Source of the DNA: Oleispira antarctica RB-8
GTDB taxonomy: Bacteria > Pseudomonadota > Gammaproteobacteria > Pseudomonadales > Oceanobacteraceae
DNA: 64,000 bases
NCBI GenBank assembly: GCA_000967895.1
Contig: FO203512.1
Coordinates: 631,582-695,581 of the forward strand
Direction of reading: 5' to 3'
Below, piece by piece: positions 27,722 through 36,484 of the stretch (positions within the stretch are counted from its first letter, which is position 1; each line of letters begins with the position of its first letter). The translations under genes and the position numbers were made by a program. The notes under the pieces are model-generated. The model did no database searches, was not told where the DNA came from, and saw nothing but the letters and a program-made list of their open reading frames with translations.

Positions 27722-28522
27722 ATGATCATACCTCAATGGCCAGCCCCGGATAATGTAAAAGCATTAGCGACTGAGCGTGAGATATTCTCTGGGCCTGAGC
27801 ATTCGCATTGCTTAGGACAAAGCCTCCCCCCTTATCATTCTTTTAATCTTGGTGATCATGTTGACGATCTGCCAAGTCACGTCAGTGCGAATCGTCAGCA
27901 GTTAGTGAGCCAGGCCGAAGGCTGTGATGAAATTCGTTGGTTGCAGCAAATTCATGGTACTGAGTGCCCAGATGCAAGTTTGATTGCAAATGCTACCCCA
28001 GCGGATGCGAGTTTTACCCAAATATCCGCTTTAGCCTGTGCGGTAATGACCGCCGATTGTCTACCTGTTCTGTTCTGTGATCTGCAAGGCCGACAAGTCG
28101 CCGCCGCTCATGCTGGATGGCGCGGCCTTGCTAACGGCGTATTAGTGAATGCCTTAAAAACCTTTACCAATAACGGCATTGCTATGAATCAAGTAATTGC
28201 TTGGTTAGGTCCTGCAATATCGCAAGCTGCATTTGAAGTGGGCCCAGATGTGAAGCAGGCTTTTAATCGTTTTGATGATGGCCAGATTTGGGCAGATGAT
28301 GTGTGCTTTATCGCCGGAGAAGGGGATCGCTTACAAGCAGATCTTTATCGCCTAGCTAGGTTACAGCTTGAACATTTGGGTGTGGCGGGTGTTTATGGCG
28401 ATGAGTCGTACTGTACTTTTTCAGCGTTAGTTGAAAAAGGTGAAGCAAGATTCTTCAGCTATCGCCGCCAGGCTATTACAGGTCGCCAAGCCAGCCTTAT
28501 TTGGCTGGTGGGTGATAGGTGA
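27722..28522 (+). CDS. pgeF: peptidoglycan editing factor / multicopper-like protein PgeF (YfiH)
   Basis: 266-residue DUF152/laccase-domain protein. Conserved metal-site segments are present: HSFNLGDHVDD-type start, VMTADCLPVLFCD, AAAHAGWRGLANGVL, LGPAISQAAFEVGPDV and the C-terminal YGDESYCTF. Members of this family have been described as peptidoglycan editing factors (removing misincorporated residues from UDP-MurNAc precursors) and as purine nucleoside phosphorylase-like enzymes. Follows rluD as in E. coli and Pseudomonas. Cytosolic; length usual. Confidence 0.93.
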   Translation: MIIPQWPAPDNVKALATEREIFSGPEHSHCLGQSLPPYHSFNLGDHVDDLPSHVSANRQQLVSQAEGCDEIRWLQQIHGTECPDASLIANATPADASFTQISALACAVMTADCLPVLFCDLQGRQVAAAHAGWRGLANGVLVNALKTFTNNGIAMNQVIAWLGPAISQAAFEVGPDVKQAFNRFDDGQIWADDVCFIAGEGDRLQADLYRLARLQLEHLGVAGVYGDESYCTFSALVEKGEARFFSYRRQAITGRQASLIWLVGDR

Positions 28523-28549
28523 AAAATGAAGTTGGGTAAATAACCTGCC

Positions 28550-29005
28550 TTATTTGCAGTAGTTCTTGATGCCTGCTTGAGCCTGAGCTTTGTAATCTGC
28601 AATCTCAGATTGCTCTAATTTACGGAAGCTACCATCAGGTTGCTTAAAGCGGCGTTGAGGGCTTCCGCCCATGCTTTGTAAAAGATCTCGGGATTGCTGG
28701 CAAAATTTTGCCTTATCTTCAATGCTGTGTTCAGCGACTAAATTTTCTTGCTCACCATCTTTAGCGGTTGCCGGTTTGGTGGTAGGTTTTGATGTATTAG
28801 TCATCACCGGGCTGCCACTAGAACTCTTACCTGTCGCTTGAACGTTGAGCGTTTTGGCTTCCGCATCATGCGGTCTATTTTCACTATAGTGCGACCGGCC
28901 TTTGTCATCGACCCAGTGATAGATTTTTGCGGCATGTGCGGTTTGCAGCAAGACGCTAGAAAGTAAACTGATCATTAAAGCTGCGGCATAAAAACGCGAA
29001 AACAT
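28550..29005 (-). CDS. exported DUF4124-domain protein
   Basis: 151-residue exported protein. Signal peptide of about 25 residues (ends HAA) followed by a DUF4124 domain with the family signature KIYHWVDDKGRSHYSENRP. The middle is a Ser/Thr/Lys/Pro-rich linker and the C-terminal third is helical (FCQQSRDLLQSM and QSEIADYKAQ). DUF4124 proteins are common periplasmic proteins of unknown function in this group. Convergent with pgeF, divergent from ilvI across a 475-bp region. Confidence 0.85.
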   Translation of the reverse strand: MFSRFYAAALMISLLSSVLLQTAHAAKIYHWVDDKGRSHYSENRPHDAEAKTLNVQATGKSSSGSPVMTNTSKPTTKPATAKDGEQENLVAEHSIEDKAKFCQQSRDLLQSMGGSPQRRFKQPDGSFRKLEQSEIADYKAQAQAGIKNYCK

Positions 29006-29480
29006 ACAAAAATCTCTTGTTTCAAAACTATTTCAAATCACATTCGATTATAGCACGTGTTTTGTCAAGGAATTATCCAACTATTGTATTGACAAATCCT
29101 GTCAAAATGGCAAAATTACGCGGCTTTTCGTCATGCTAGGTTTCGGGCCGATCACCGACGTGTTATGAGAAAAGATAGTTAAGAGAGTGAATAGGTTATC
29201 CCCTGTGTTCACCTCAGGTTCTTGTCTTAAGACCAAGATCAGAATCAATACGGTGATTGACCAAGAATCGATCATCCAGTCTTTAAACTCGTAGCTCAAA
29301 CGTTCTATTGGCTTAACGCAACGATGTGTTAAATCAGATGCGCTGTAAGCTGCGACGTTCTGCGTAAAAATTATACATTAGGGTTCTATCGTCTTAGCGA
29401 CAAGCGATGCACAGCAAACCGCATCGCCAAATAAACCTAATGATTTATTCGATTATCGATTTATTAGTGAGGATAGTTCG
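29006..29480. other. long ilvI upstream region
   Basis: 475 bp between the divergent DUF4124 and ilvI genes. It contains promoter-like pairs on the plus strand (TTGTCA 29062-29067 with TGTATT 29085-29090, 17 nt apart; another TTGACA at 29089-29094) and, near ilvI, a possible folded leader (29376-29442). Short open frames with a few Leu/Ile/Val codons exist but are not convincing leader peptides. No tRNA. Confidence 0.55.
29376..29442 (+). promoter_or_regulatory. possible structured leader of ilvIH
   Basis: An outer stem CATTAGG (29376-29382) with CCTAATG (29436-29442) encloses a perfect 7-bp hairpin GCGATGC (29404-29410) with GCATCGC (29421-29427), 39 nt before the GTG start. No U-tract follows, so it is not a simple terminator. 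It may act in ilvIH control, or be coincidence. Confidence 0.35.
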
Positions 29481-31205
29481 GTGGAATTACTTTCCGGCGG
29501 TGACATGCTAGTACGTGCTTTGCACGATGCTGGCGTGGAGTATATTTATGGCTACCCAGGTGGCTCTTTATTGCACGTATATGATGCAGTTTATAAACAG
29601 AGCCACGTTAAGCATGTACTCGTCCGCCACGAGCAAGCAGCGGCGCACATGGCTGACGGTTTTGCTCGTGCAACGGGTAAAGCAGGTGTGGTCATGGTGA
29701 CTTCAGGTCCTGGCGCAACCAATACTATTACCGGTATTGCGACGGCTCAGACTGACTCGATTCCTATGGTTGTGATCTGTGGACAGGTTATGTCTCACCT
29801 TATTGGTGATGATGCCTTCCAAGAAACTGACATGTTGGGTATTTCTCGTCCGATTGTTAAGCACAGTTTCCGCGTAACTGATCCTGTGGATATTCCAGAG
29901 ATCATCGCTAAAGCATTCCACATTGCTGAAACAGGTCGTCCTGGCCCGGTTGTTATCGATTTACCAAAAGATATGACCATGCCAAACGAGCGCTTCGAAT
30001 ATAACTATCCGAAGAAAGTTAAGATTCGCTCTTATGCTCCGCCTCAGCGTGGACATTCTGGCCAGATCAAAAAAGCCGTTGATATGATTTTTGAAGCCAA
30101 GCGCCCAATTATCTATTCCGGTGGTGGTGTTATTCTGGATAGAAGTTCAGATAAACTACGTGAATTGGTCGATGTATTAGGCTTTCCTGTGACCAGTACG
30201 TTAATGGGCTTGGGTGCTTTCCCAGGAACTGATGAACGTTTCTTGGGTATGTTGGGTATGCACGGTACGTACGAAGCAAACGTAACGATGCACCATGCTG
30301 ATTTAATCATCGCAATTGGCGCTCGTTTTGACGACCGCGTAACGAATGCGACGAAAAAATTCTGCCCAGATGCGAAAATTATTCATATTGATATTGATCC
30401 TTCTTCAATCTCTAAAACGATTACCGCTGATGTGCCGATTGTTGGCCCTGTAGGTTCGGTTCTAGATGATATGTTGGCGCTGATCAAAAGCAGTGATAGT
30501 AATATTGATGCAGAAGCATTAGCCAGCTGGTGGAAGCAAATCAATGACTGGCGTCCTCGTCACGGCATGCGCTATGACAAGAACGACGATGGCCTAATGA
30601 AGCCACAAGAAGTGATTGAAGCTATGTACGAAGCGACCGAAGGCAAAGCCTTCGTTACTTCAGACGTAGGTCAGCACCAGATGTTTGCCGCGCAATACTA
30701 CAAGTTTGATGAACCTAATAAGTGGATCAACTCAGGTGGTTTAGGCACCATGGGTTTTGGCTTTCCAGCCGCTATGGGTATTAAGATGAACTTCCCTGAA
30801 GACAAGGTTGTTTGTGTTACCGGTGAAGGTTCGATCCAGATGAACATTCAGGAATTATCGACCTGCTTGCAGTACGGTATTCCGGTGAAAATCTTGTGTT
30901 TGAATAATGGTTCTTTAGGCATGGTTCGCCAGTGGCAAGACATGAATTACGAAGGACGTCATTCAAACTCTTATATGGAATCGCTACCTGATTTTGTTAA
31001 GTTGGTTGAAGCTTATGGGCATGTGGGAATTTGTGTTACTCATCGTGATGAGTTGCCACAGGCATTAGAAGATACGTTTAATAAGTACAACGATCGTTTG
31101 GTTTTCTTAGACGTTAAAGTTGATGAAAAAGAACACGTATATCCTATGCAGGTGCCTTTGGGCTCTATGCGCGATATGTGGTTGAACAAAACGGAGCGCA
31201 CATAA
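29481..31205 (+). CDS. ilvI: acetolactate synthase large subunit
   Basis: 574-residue ThDP-dependent enzyme of branched-chain amino acid synthesis, condensing pyruvate to acetolactate or with 2-ketobutyrate to acetohydroxybutyrate. Starts at GTG behind GAGGA. Visible: catalytic Glu region VRHEQAAAHMADG, SGPGATN, the FAD-domain segment RFDDRVT, and the ThDP-binding GEGSIQMN...NNGSLGMVRQWQ motif. The small subunit gene overlaps by one base (TAATG). The long leader may confer control by branched-chain amino acids. Length matches IlvI/IlvB enzymes. Confidence 0.96.
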   Translation: MELLSGGDMLVRALHDAGVEYIYGYPGGSLLHVYDAVYKQSHVKHVLVRHEQAAAHMADGFARATGKAGVVMVTSGPGATNTITGIATAQTDSIPMVVICGQVMSHLIGDDAFQETDMLGISRPIVKHSFRVTDPVDIPEIIAKAFHIAETGRPGPVVIDLPKDMTMPNERFEYNYPKKVKIRSYAPPQRGHSGQIKKAVDMIFEAKRPIIYSGGGVILDRSSDKLRELVDVLGFPVTSTLMGLGAFPGTDERFLGMLGMHGTYEANVTMHHADLIIAIGARFDDRVTNATKKFCPDAKIIHIDIDPSSISKTITADVPIVGPVGSVLDDMLALIKSSDSNIDAEALASWWKQINDWRPRHGMRYDKNDDGLMKPQEVIEAMYEATEGKAFVTSDVGQHQMFAAQYYKFDEPNKWINSGGLGTMGFGFPAAMGIKMNFPEDKVVCVTGEGSIQMNIQELSTCLQYGIPVKILCLNNGSLGMVRQWQDMNYEGRHSNSYMESLPDFVKLVEAYGHVGICVTHRDELPQALEDTFNKYNDRLVFLDVKVDEKEHVYPMQVPLGSMRDMWLNKTERT

Positions 31206-31708
31206 TGAGTCTGCCACAACGTCACATTATTTCTATTTTGTTGGAGAATGAACCTGGTGCTTTGTCTCGTGTTGTTGGCTTGTTTGCTCAGCGCGGTTAC
31301 AACATTGAAACTTTAACGGTTGCACCGACTGAAGATGAAACTTTGTCTCGCCTTACCATGACGACGATTGGTAATGATAGCAAGGTTGAGCAAATCACTA
31401 AGCAGCTAAACCGCCTTATCGAAGTGGTTAAGTTGGTTAATTTAACAGAAGGCCCGCACATTGAACGCGAGCTTATGCTGATTAAAGTGAAAGCGGTTGG
31501 CGCTCAGCGTGCTGAAATCAAACGTACTGCGGATGTGTTTCGTGGTCAGGTAGTTGATATCAGCAGCAGTGTGTATACGGTTCAATTAACCGGCACCACT
31601 GATAAGTTGGCGGCGTTTATTGAAGCCATCGGCCCAAGCTGTGTATTAGAAACTGTGCGTACCGGTGTTTCTGGTATTTCGCGCGGCGAGAAAGTGCTTA
31701 GCTTGTAG
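31205..31708 (+). CDS. ilvH: acetolactate synthase regulatory small subunit
   Basis: 167 residues from the ATG at 31205, chosen because translation is coupled to ilvI (TAATG) and family members begin near HIISILLENEPGALSRV. N-terminal ACT domain with the valine-binding loop NEPGALSRVVGLFAQRGYNIE, then the C-terminal ACT-like domain (IKVKAVGAQRAEI, DVFRGQVVDI). It stimulates the large subunit and mediates valine feedback inhibition. A strong terminator follows at 31747-31783. Confidence 0.95.
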   Translation: MSLPQRHIISILLENEPGALSRVVGLFAQRGYNIETLTVAPTEDETLSRLTMTTIGNDSKVEQITKQLNRLIEVVKLVNLTEGPHIERELMLIKVKAVGAQRAEIKRTADVFRGQVVDISSSVYTVQLTGTTDKLAAFIEAIGPSCVLETVRTGVSGISRGEKVLSL

Positions 31709-31746
31709 TTCTATTAGCGGCTTGTATCGCTAGTGTGGTCAAGAAG

Positions 31747-31783
31747 AAAGCCCAAATCTTTTGTTAGATTTGGGCTTTTTTTT
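31747..31783 (+). terminator. strong intrinsic terminator after ilvIH
   Basis: Thirteen-bp GC-centred stem (31747-31759 with 31766-31778), 6-nt loop, then a run of eight T (31776-31783). In the opposite direction an A-rich 5' flank could give some termination of coq7 as well. Confidence 0.9.
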
Positions 31784-31863
31784 ATCTGCTATTTGATCTT
31801 TAAGATTGGGTTGCTTTCTAAAATTACGACGTTTTTCAAGTAGCTCATTAAACAAGCTAAACG

Positions 31864-32517
31864 TTATATTTTATAAACGCTCTTCGTCATAATCTTACTC
31901 AAACCCGTCATAGCAAAACGAATGGGTAGCGGGAACTCATAACCGCCAGCATCAATCGCAGCGGTAGCGTGCTTTGCTTCATCATCTAGCATCTGCAACA
32001 AGATCGCTTTGCTCTTGGTATCTTGAGTCGGCAGAGACGTCATGTGCTCGCTTAAATGCTTACACACTTGGCGTTCAGTTTCGGCCACAAATCCCAAGCT
32101 CACTTTATCGCTGATTGCGCCTGCCAGTGCACCAATGCCAAACGATAACCCATAAAATGCCGGATTCAATACACTGGTATGGCTGCCTAGCTGAGTAATA
32201 CGATCTTCACACCAAACCAGGTGATCAATCTCTTCCGCGGCGGCTTCATCCATCGCTTCACGTACTTCAGGCAATTTAGCCGTTAAGGCTTGGCCTTGAT
32301 AAAGCGCCTGAGCGCAGACTTCGCCGGTATGATTAATACGCATTAAGCCCGCCGCGTGCTTGCGTTCTTTATCATCCAGCTCGTACTGGCTGTCAGAAAT
32401 ATCTGCAGAGGCTTGGGCTGGAGAAGGACGCTGCTGATTAGCGGCGCCTGGAATTAATGTGCGCAATGCTAGATCTGCATTTTGAATAAATTTGTCGAAT
32501 GGTGATAAATGACGCAT
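31864..32517 (-). CDS. coq7: 3-demethoxyubiquinol 3-hydroxylase Coq7
   Basis: 217-residue di-iron hydroxylase of ubiquinone synthesis that hydroxylates demethoxyubiquinol. The ferritin-like ligand set is complete: Glu66 (NHTGEVCAQ), Glu96 and His99 (EEIDH), Glu148 (AETER), Glu180 and His183 (DEAKH). The N-terminal 45 residues are a low-complexity lead-in before the four-helix bundle. Coq7 is typical of Pseudomonas-like and marine gammaproteobacteria that use it instead of UbiF. It probably has its own promoter, 115 bp downstream of the RetS-like kinase. Confidence 0.95.
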   Translation of the reverse strand: MRHLSPFDKFIQNADLALRTLIPGAANQQRPSPAQASADISDSQYELDDKERKHAAGLMRINHTGEVCAQALYQGQALTAKLPEVREAMDEAAAEEIDHLVWCEDRITQLGSHTSVLNPAFYGLSFGIGALAGAISDKVSLGFVAETERQVCKHLSEHMTSLPTQDTKSKAILLQMLDDEAKHATAAIDAGGYEFPLPIRFAMTGLSKIMTKSVYKI

Positions 32518-32632
32518 GAATAATCAACCTATTGTATAAATTAGCGCATGGCTTCAAAAGAGAAGAGGCTTAATAAGAGAAATGATTATACAATTTTACG
32601 CGAAAGGCCAAAAGAAAACATGACCTAAAGCG

Positions 32633-35005
32633 TTATTTCATTATTAGTGGCTTAATCAGCTTATGAAACTCTAAGAGTACTTCTTTCAAATGACGGCCAC
32701 TCACTGGCTTGTTAACAATCTTTTGAATACCTGCCTCTTTCGCTTCTTGGTTAGCGCTACCTATGCCTAGGCCTGTGAGCATAATACGCATTGGCTTTGG
32801 CTCAATATCATTATCAGCCATCAAGCGTTCAGTCAGCTGAATGCCATTCATAATCGGCATGTCGTGATCGATCACAATATAATCGTAAGGCTCGCCAAGG
32901 TTGGCTTTATTGCGCATTAAGGCCAGCGCTTCTTTACCACTATAAGTACTGTCTGCGCGCATGCCCCAGCGTTTTACTTGCTTTTCAATTACACCGCGGA
33001 AGGTACTGTTATCATCAACGATCAAAATTCGCTGGCCAGACAGTAAGTCAGCGTCCTCCTCAACTCTTTCACTAAGCTCTTGTTTGATTGGCAGGAAGAG
33101 CGTAATAGAACAGCCATGGTGAGTGAGAGTCTCAACCTCGATAGATCCTTCCATCAAGCTTACTAAGCGCTTAACAATAATTAATCCCAAACCCTGATCA
33201 AGATTAACATGGGCAAATTGCTCTTGAGGGCCTGCCATGGTGCGGAATAAACGACGCAGCTCGTCATGTTCAATAAGACTGCCTGACAATTGAACTTGAA
33301 AAAATATACCATCGTGATTGTTTAAACCAACACGGAATACTTTTAGCTCTAACTCGCCACTCTCAGTATGGCGAAGTGATTGCGCAATCAAGTTCGTAAT
33401 AATCGTTTGCAGCCGGTTTTTATCGCCCAGCAAGCGCGGTGAAATATCGTCGGCAATATCGAGTACTAATTCAATCTGCTTCCGATTGGCTTCTTGCTGA
33501 TAGCGATTCATACACTGTGATAAGCAATTAGTTAAATCAAAAGCGCGGTGGTCAAGATTAATGCGTCCGCTTTGCAGCTTGGCAAAGTCTGACATTTCGC
33601 TAACAAGGTGCAGTAAATCTCGACCCGCAAGGCTTATAGTTTCTAAATAATCGCGTTGAGTATGGGTTAAGTGCGTATCGGATAATAATTCGCTCATCCC
33701 CATTACTCCGTTAATGGGAGTGCGAAACTCGTGGCCTAGCTTGGCTAATAATTCGGGCAAAATAACATCACTGCTATTCATTTGTTGATCACGCTTTTCA
33801 CGGTACTGTTCGATGATGCTTAGGTTGGCAAATACAGTACAGCTGATCATGGCCAAGGGTAAAATAATACCTGCCCAGTTATTAATAAAATCGAACGCTA
33901 AAAGATTATGGGTTGTGAGAACACTGAGTAATATTCCACAAGCAACAATAACGTGGCCCAGTAATAAAAAGAACTGTGCTCGTTCATTTTCACTTTTAGC
34001 AAACAGCAATATGCTTGCAAGAGAAATATTGGTAATAATGATCGTGGCAAGCATTAGCAGGGTCATCGTGCCAGAGGGCAGAAATAAATAGCTCAGCATC
34101 GCTGCACAATTCATTAATACAATGCCATTGAGTGCGCGTAGAACTTTGTCAGAATTCCAGTTGAGTTTTATGGTGAGTAGGGTCTGTAATATTGCAGAAA
34201 TCATTACACTAATAAGGATGATTTCACTTTTCCATGCTTGGCTTTGCGGAAACCATGTTGCCCACTGACCTAGCCAAGCGGGAATAAAAATGAAAATACT
34301 GCTGCAATAAAGAGCCGAGATGAGGGCAATGTGAAAGCGGTAGAAATACCATATAAATATAAAGAAAGCCGCCGTTGCAACGACCCAGCCCAGTGCCATT
34401 CCAAGGATAGAGAAATCAAACTGCTGGCTTTGTAAAAATTGATCATTCGACTGCAAGCGCAATAACGTATTAATCGCTGTTTTAGAATGAATCTTTATGA
34501 AGTAGGTTTGATTCTTTTTTGCCTGTACCTCGATTAAAAAAGGATAGGCTTGGCGGTGACTGCCTTGAGCTTTGTTTTTGGTTAAACCGCCAGAGCTTTG
34601 ATGATTTAATTGGCCTGCTTTATATTCGTAAAACTCAATATTTTCTAAGCGATTATTACTAATGCTGAGTACAAGATTTTGATCTTCTGAGTAAGGGTTA
34701 GTAATGCTAAAACGTAGCCAATAGCTAGAATCTGATAAGCTAAAGCGTAAGTTGTCGCTATGACTTGGCGTGAACTTAAGTTGAGCCTCTGGCGTTAAAA
34801 TATCGTCGATAGTTAACTGGCTATGCTCGTCTTCAAGAATGGATAGATACGGTGTGATCTGCAAATCAAAAGAAGAATCAGGCAGCATAATAGCGGGTAC
34901 TGCCTGACTGGTCGCGCTCAATAATAATGCCGGTATAGCCGTGGCCATCCATAACAAACTCAGTAAAAGAAATCTTTTAATATTCATCCGTGAACGATCC
35001 ACCAC
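32633..35005 (-). CDS. retS: RetS-like 7TMR-DISM hybrid histidine kinase, degenerate ATPase
   Basis: 790-residue inner-membrane hybrid kinase. Signal/first helix, periplasmic 7TMR-DISMED2 sensor (about 50-190), seven-helix 7TMR-DISM (about 200-400), HisKA with GHEFRTPINGVM, HATPase, one receiver domain (phospho-Asp in VIDHDMPIMNG, Lys in VNKPV). The N-box reads NLIAQSLRHT (second Asn replaced) and no DxGxG is found where G1 is expected (QLSGSLIEH), while GLGLIIVKRL is present. Its position directly after purD and its domain order match P. aeruginosa retS, which antagonises GacS; that has two receivers. Ortholog call is by architecture and synteny. Confidence 0.8.
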   Translation of the reverse strand: MVDRSRMNIKRFLLLSLLWMATAIPALLLSATSQAVPAIMLPDSSFDLQITPYLSILEDEHSQLTIDDILTPEAQLKFTPSHSDNLRFSLSDSSYWLRFSITNPYSEDQNLVLSISNNRLENIEFYEYKAGQLNHQSSGGLTKNKAQGSHRQAYPFLIEVQAKKNQTYFIKIHSKTAINTLLRLQSNDQFLQSQQFDFSILGMALGWVVATAAFFIFIWYFYRFHIALISALYCSSIFIFIPAWLGQWATWFPQSQAWKSEIILISVMISAILQTLLTIKLNWNSDKVLRALNGIVLMNCAAMLSYLFLPSGTMTLLMLATIIITNISLASILLFAKSENERAQFFLLLGHVIVACGILLSVLTTHNLLAFDFINNWAGIILPLAMISCTVFANLSIIEQYREKRDQQMNSSDVILPELLAKLGHEFRTPINGVMGMSELLSDTHLTHTQRDYLETISLAGRDLLHLVSEMSDFAKLQSGRINLDHRAFDLTNCLSQCMNRYQQEANRKQIELVLDIADDISPRLLGDKNRLQTIITNLIAQSLRHTESGELELKVFRVGLNNHDGIFFQVQLSGSLIEHDELRRLFRTMAGPQEQFAHVNLDQGLGLIIVKRLVSLMEGSIEVETLTHHGCSITLFLPIKQELSERVEEDADLLSGQRILIVDDNSTFRGVIEKQVKRWGMRADSTYSGKEALALMRNKANLGEPYDYIVIDHDMPIMNGIQLTERLMADNDIEPKPMRIMLTGLGIGSANQEAKEAGIQKIVNKPVSGRHLKEVLLEFHKLIKPLIMK

Positions 35006-35028
35006 TATTGCATTATATTGATTATTTT

Positions 35029-36318
35029 CTATTCGCTCTGCTCGCGAGCGATGGCACGATACGCAATATCACTGCGCATGAACATACCATTCCAGCTCAC
35101 TTTTTCCGCTAAGGTATAAGCGTGTTGCTGAGCTTCTGTAACCGAGTTACCCAAGGCTGTGGCACATAGTACACGACCGCCAGCGGTGACAATATCACCT
35201 TCTGCGTTGTTGCTGGTGCCAGCGTGGAATATTTTGCTATCGATACCTTCATCGCTTGGTAAAGAAATAATATCGCCTTTGCCATAAGAAGCGGGGTAAC
35301 CGCCAGCCGCCAGCACAATGCCCACGGCAGGACGAGGGTCCCACTTAGTGTCTTTTTGATCTAGCTTGCCATCCATCGCAGCAAGGCAAAGGTCAACTAA
35401 ATCAGATTGCATGCGCATCATGATAGGCTGAGTTTCAGGGTCACCAAAACGACAGTTATATTCAATAACCTTTGGTGTTCCGTCTGCATCGATCATAAGA
35501 CCTGCGTATAAGAAACCGGTGTAATCGTTACCTTCTTTTGCCATGCCTTCAACCGTTGGCATAATCACTTCTTTCATGATGCGATCATGAATTTCAGGTG
35601 TTACGACTGGCGCCGGAGAGTAAGCACCCATGCCGCCGGTATTTGGGCCAGTATCGCCATCGCCAACACGTTTATGGTCTTGGCTGGTTGCCATGGCTAG
35701 AACGTTCTTGCCATCAACCATAACGATGAAGCTGGCTTCTTCGCCCGCTAAGAACTCTTCGATGACGACACGACAACCCGCTTCACCAAAGGCGTTGCCT
35801 GAAAGCATATCGGTCACTGCTTCTTCCGCTTGTGCAATTGTTTCTGCAACGATCACGCCTTTACCTGCCGCAAGGCCATCGGCCTTAACTACAATCGGTG
35901 CGCCAATTTTATTGATATAAGCCAGGGCAGGCTCAACTTCGGTGAAGTTTTCGTAGAAACCACTTGGGATATTGTGACGTGCTAAGAAATCTTTTGTGAA
36001 CGCTTTAGAGCCTTCTAATTGCGCAGCGCCTTTAGAAGGGCCGAACGCTTTTAGACCACGAGCAGCGAAGAAATCAACCACGCCTTCAACTAACGGCGCT
36101 TCAGGGCCAACGATGGTTAGCGCAATATCATTTTCTTCAACAAATGCCGCAAGACCTTCGAAATCTAAAACATCGATGGCTACGTTTTCAAGGCCTGCTT
36201 CAGCTGCAGAACCTGCGTTACCGGGTGCGATGAATACTTTTTCAACGTTGTCTGCTTGAACCGCTTTCCAGCCTAGAGCATGCTCACGACCGCCAGAACC
36301 AATTATTAATACCTTCAC
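35029..36318 (-). CDS. purD: phosphoribosylamine-glycine ligase
   Basis: 429-residue ATP-grasp enzyme, second step of purine synthesis (5-phosphoribosylamine + glycine + ATP to GAR). N-terminal Rossmann part begins VLIIGSGGREHAL; ATP-grasp segments include VVKADGLAAGKGV, QDHKRVGDGDTGPNTGGMGAYSP and EYNCRFGDPETQ. Lies 166 bp downstream of purH, with a strong hairpin terminator between, so it may be partly independent of purH. Confidence 0.97.
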   Translation of the reverse strand: MKVLIIGSGGREHALGWKAVQADNVEKVFIAPGNAGSAAEAGLENVAIDVLDFEGLAAFVEENDIALTIVGPEAPLVEGVVDFFAARGLKAFGPSKGAAQLEGSKAFTKDFLARHNIPSGFYENFTEVEPALAYINKIGAPIVVKADGLAAGKGVIVAETIAQAEEAVTDMLSGNAFGEAGCRVVIEEFLAGEEASFIVMVDGKNVLAMATSQDHKRVGDGDTGPNTGGMGAYSPAPVVTPEIHDRIMKEVIMPTVEGMAKEGNDYTGFLYAGLMIDADGTPKVIEYNCRFGDPETQPIMMRMQSDLVDLCLAAMDGKLDQKDTKWDPRPAVGIVLAAGGYPASYGKGDIISLPSDEGIDSKIFHAGTSNNAEGDIVTAGGRVLCATALGNSVTEAQQHAYTLAEKVSWNGMFMRSDIAYRAIAREQSE

Positions 36319-36338
36319 AATTCTTTTCCTTTTTAATC

Positions 36339-36357
36339 CGAAGGCTTTAGCCCTTCG
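36339..36357 (-). promoter_or_regulatory. small hairpin in the purD leader
   Basis: CGAAGG (36339-36344) pairs with CCTTCG (36352-36357), loop of 7 nt, just upstream of the purD ribosome-binding site on the minus strand. Possible mRNA stabiliser; function unknown. Confidence 0.3.
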
Positions 36358-36398
36358 TTTATCAAGTTAACTTGAGAAAACTAAATCTTTAAACTTGA

Positions 36399-36431
36399 AA
36401 AGCCAGAGACTACATTCAGTCTCTGGCTTTT
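36399..36431. terminator. terminator hairpin between purH and purD
   Basis: A perfect 13-bp stem (36399-36411 with 36418-36431) with a 6-nt loop and T-runs on both strands. It lies after purH in the direction of transcription, so it would terminate or attenuate purH transcripts before purD. Confidence 0.75.
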
Positions 36432-36484
36432 GTTGTATCTCGTACTTTTAAGGAGCGTAATAGCCTCTCACTAAAAGCTAAAGA

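Noticed and set aside
29133-29168. Short plus-strand frame MLGFGPITDVL as an ilv leader peptide
   Set aside because: Only scattered branched-chain codons, no following terminator hairpin with a U-tract.
29102-29299. 65-residue minus-strand open frame in the ilvI upstream region
   Set aside because: No conserved domain, weak ribosome-binding site, and placed in a probable leader.
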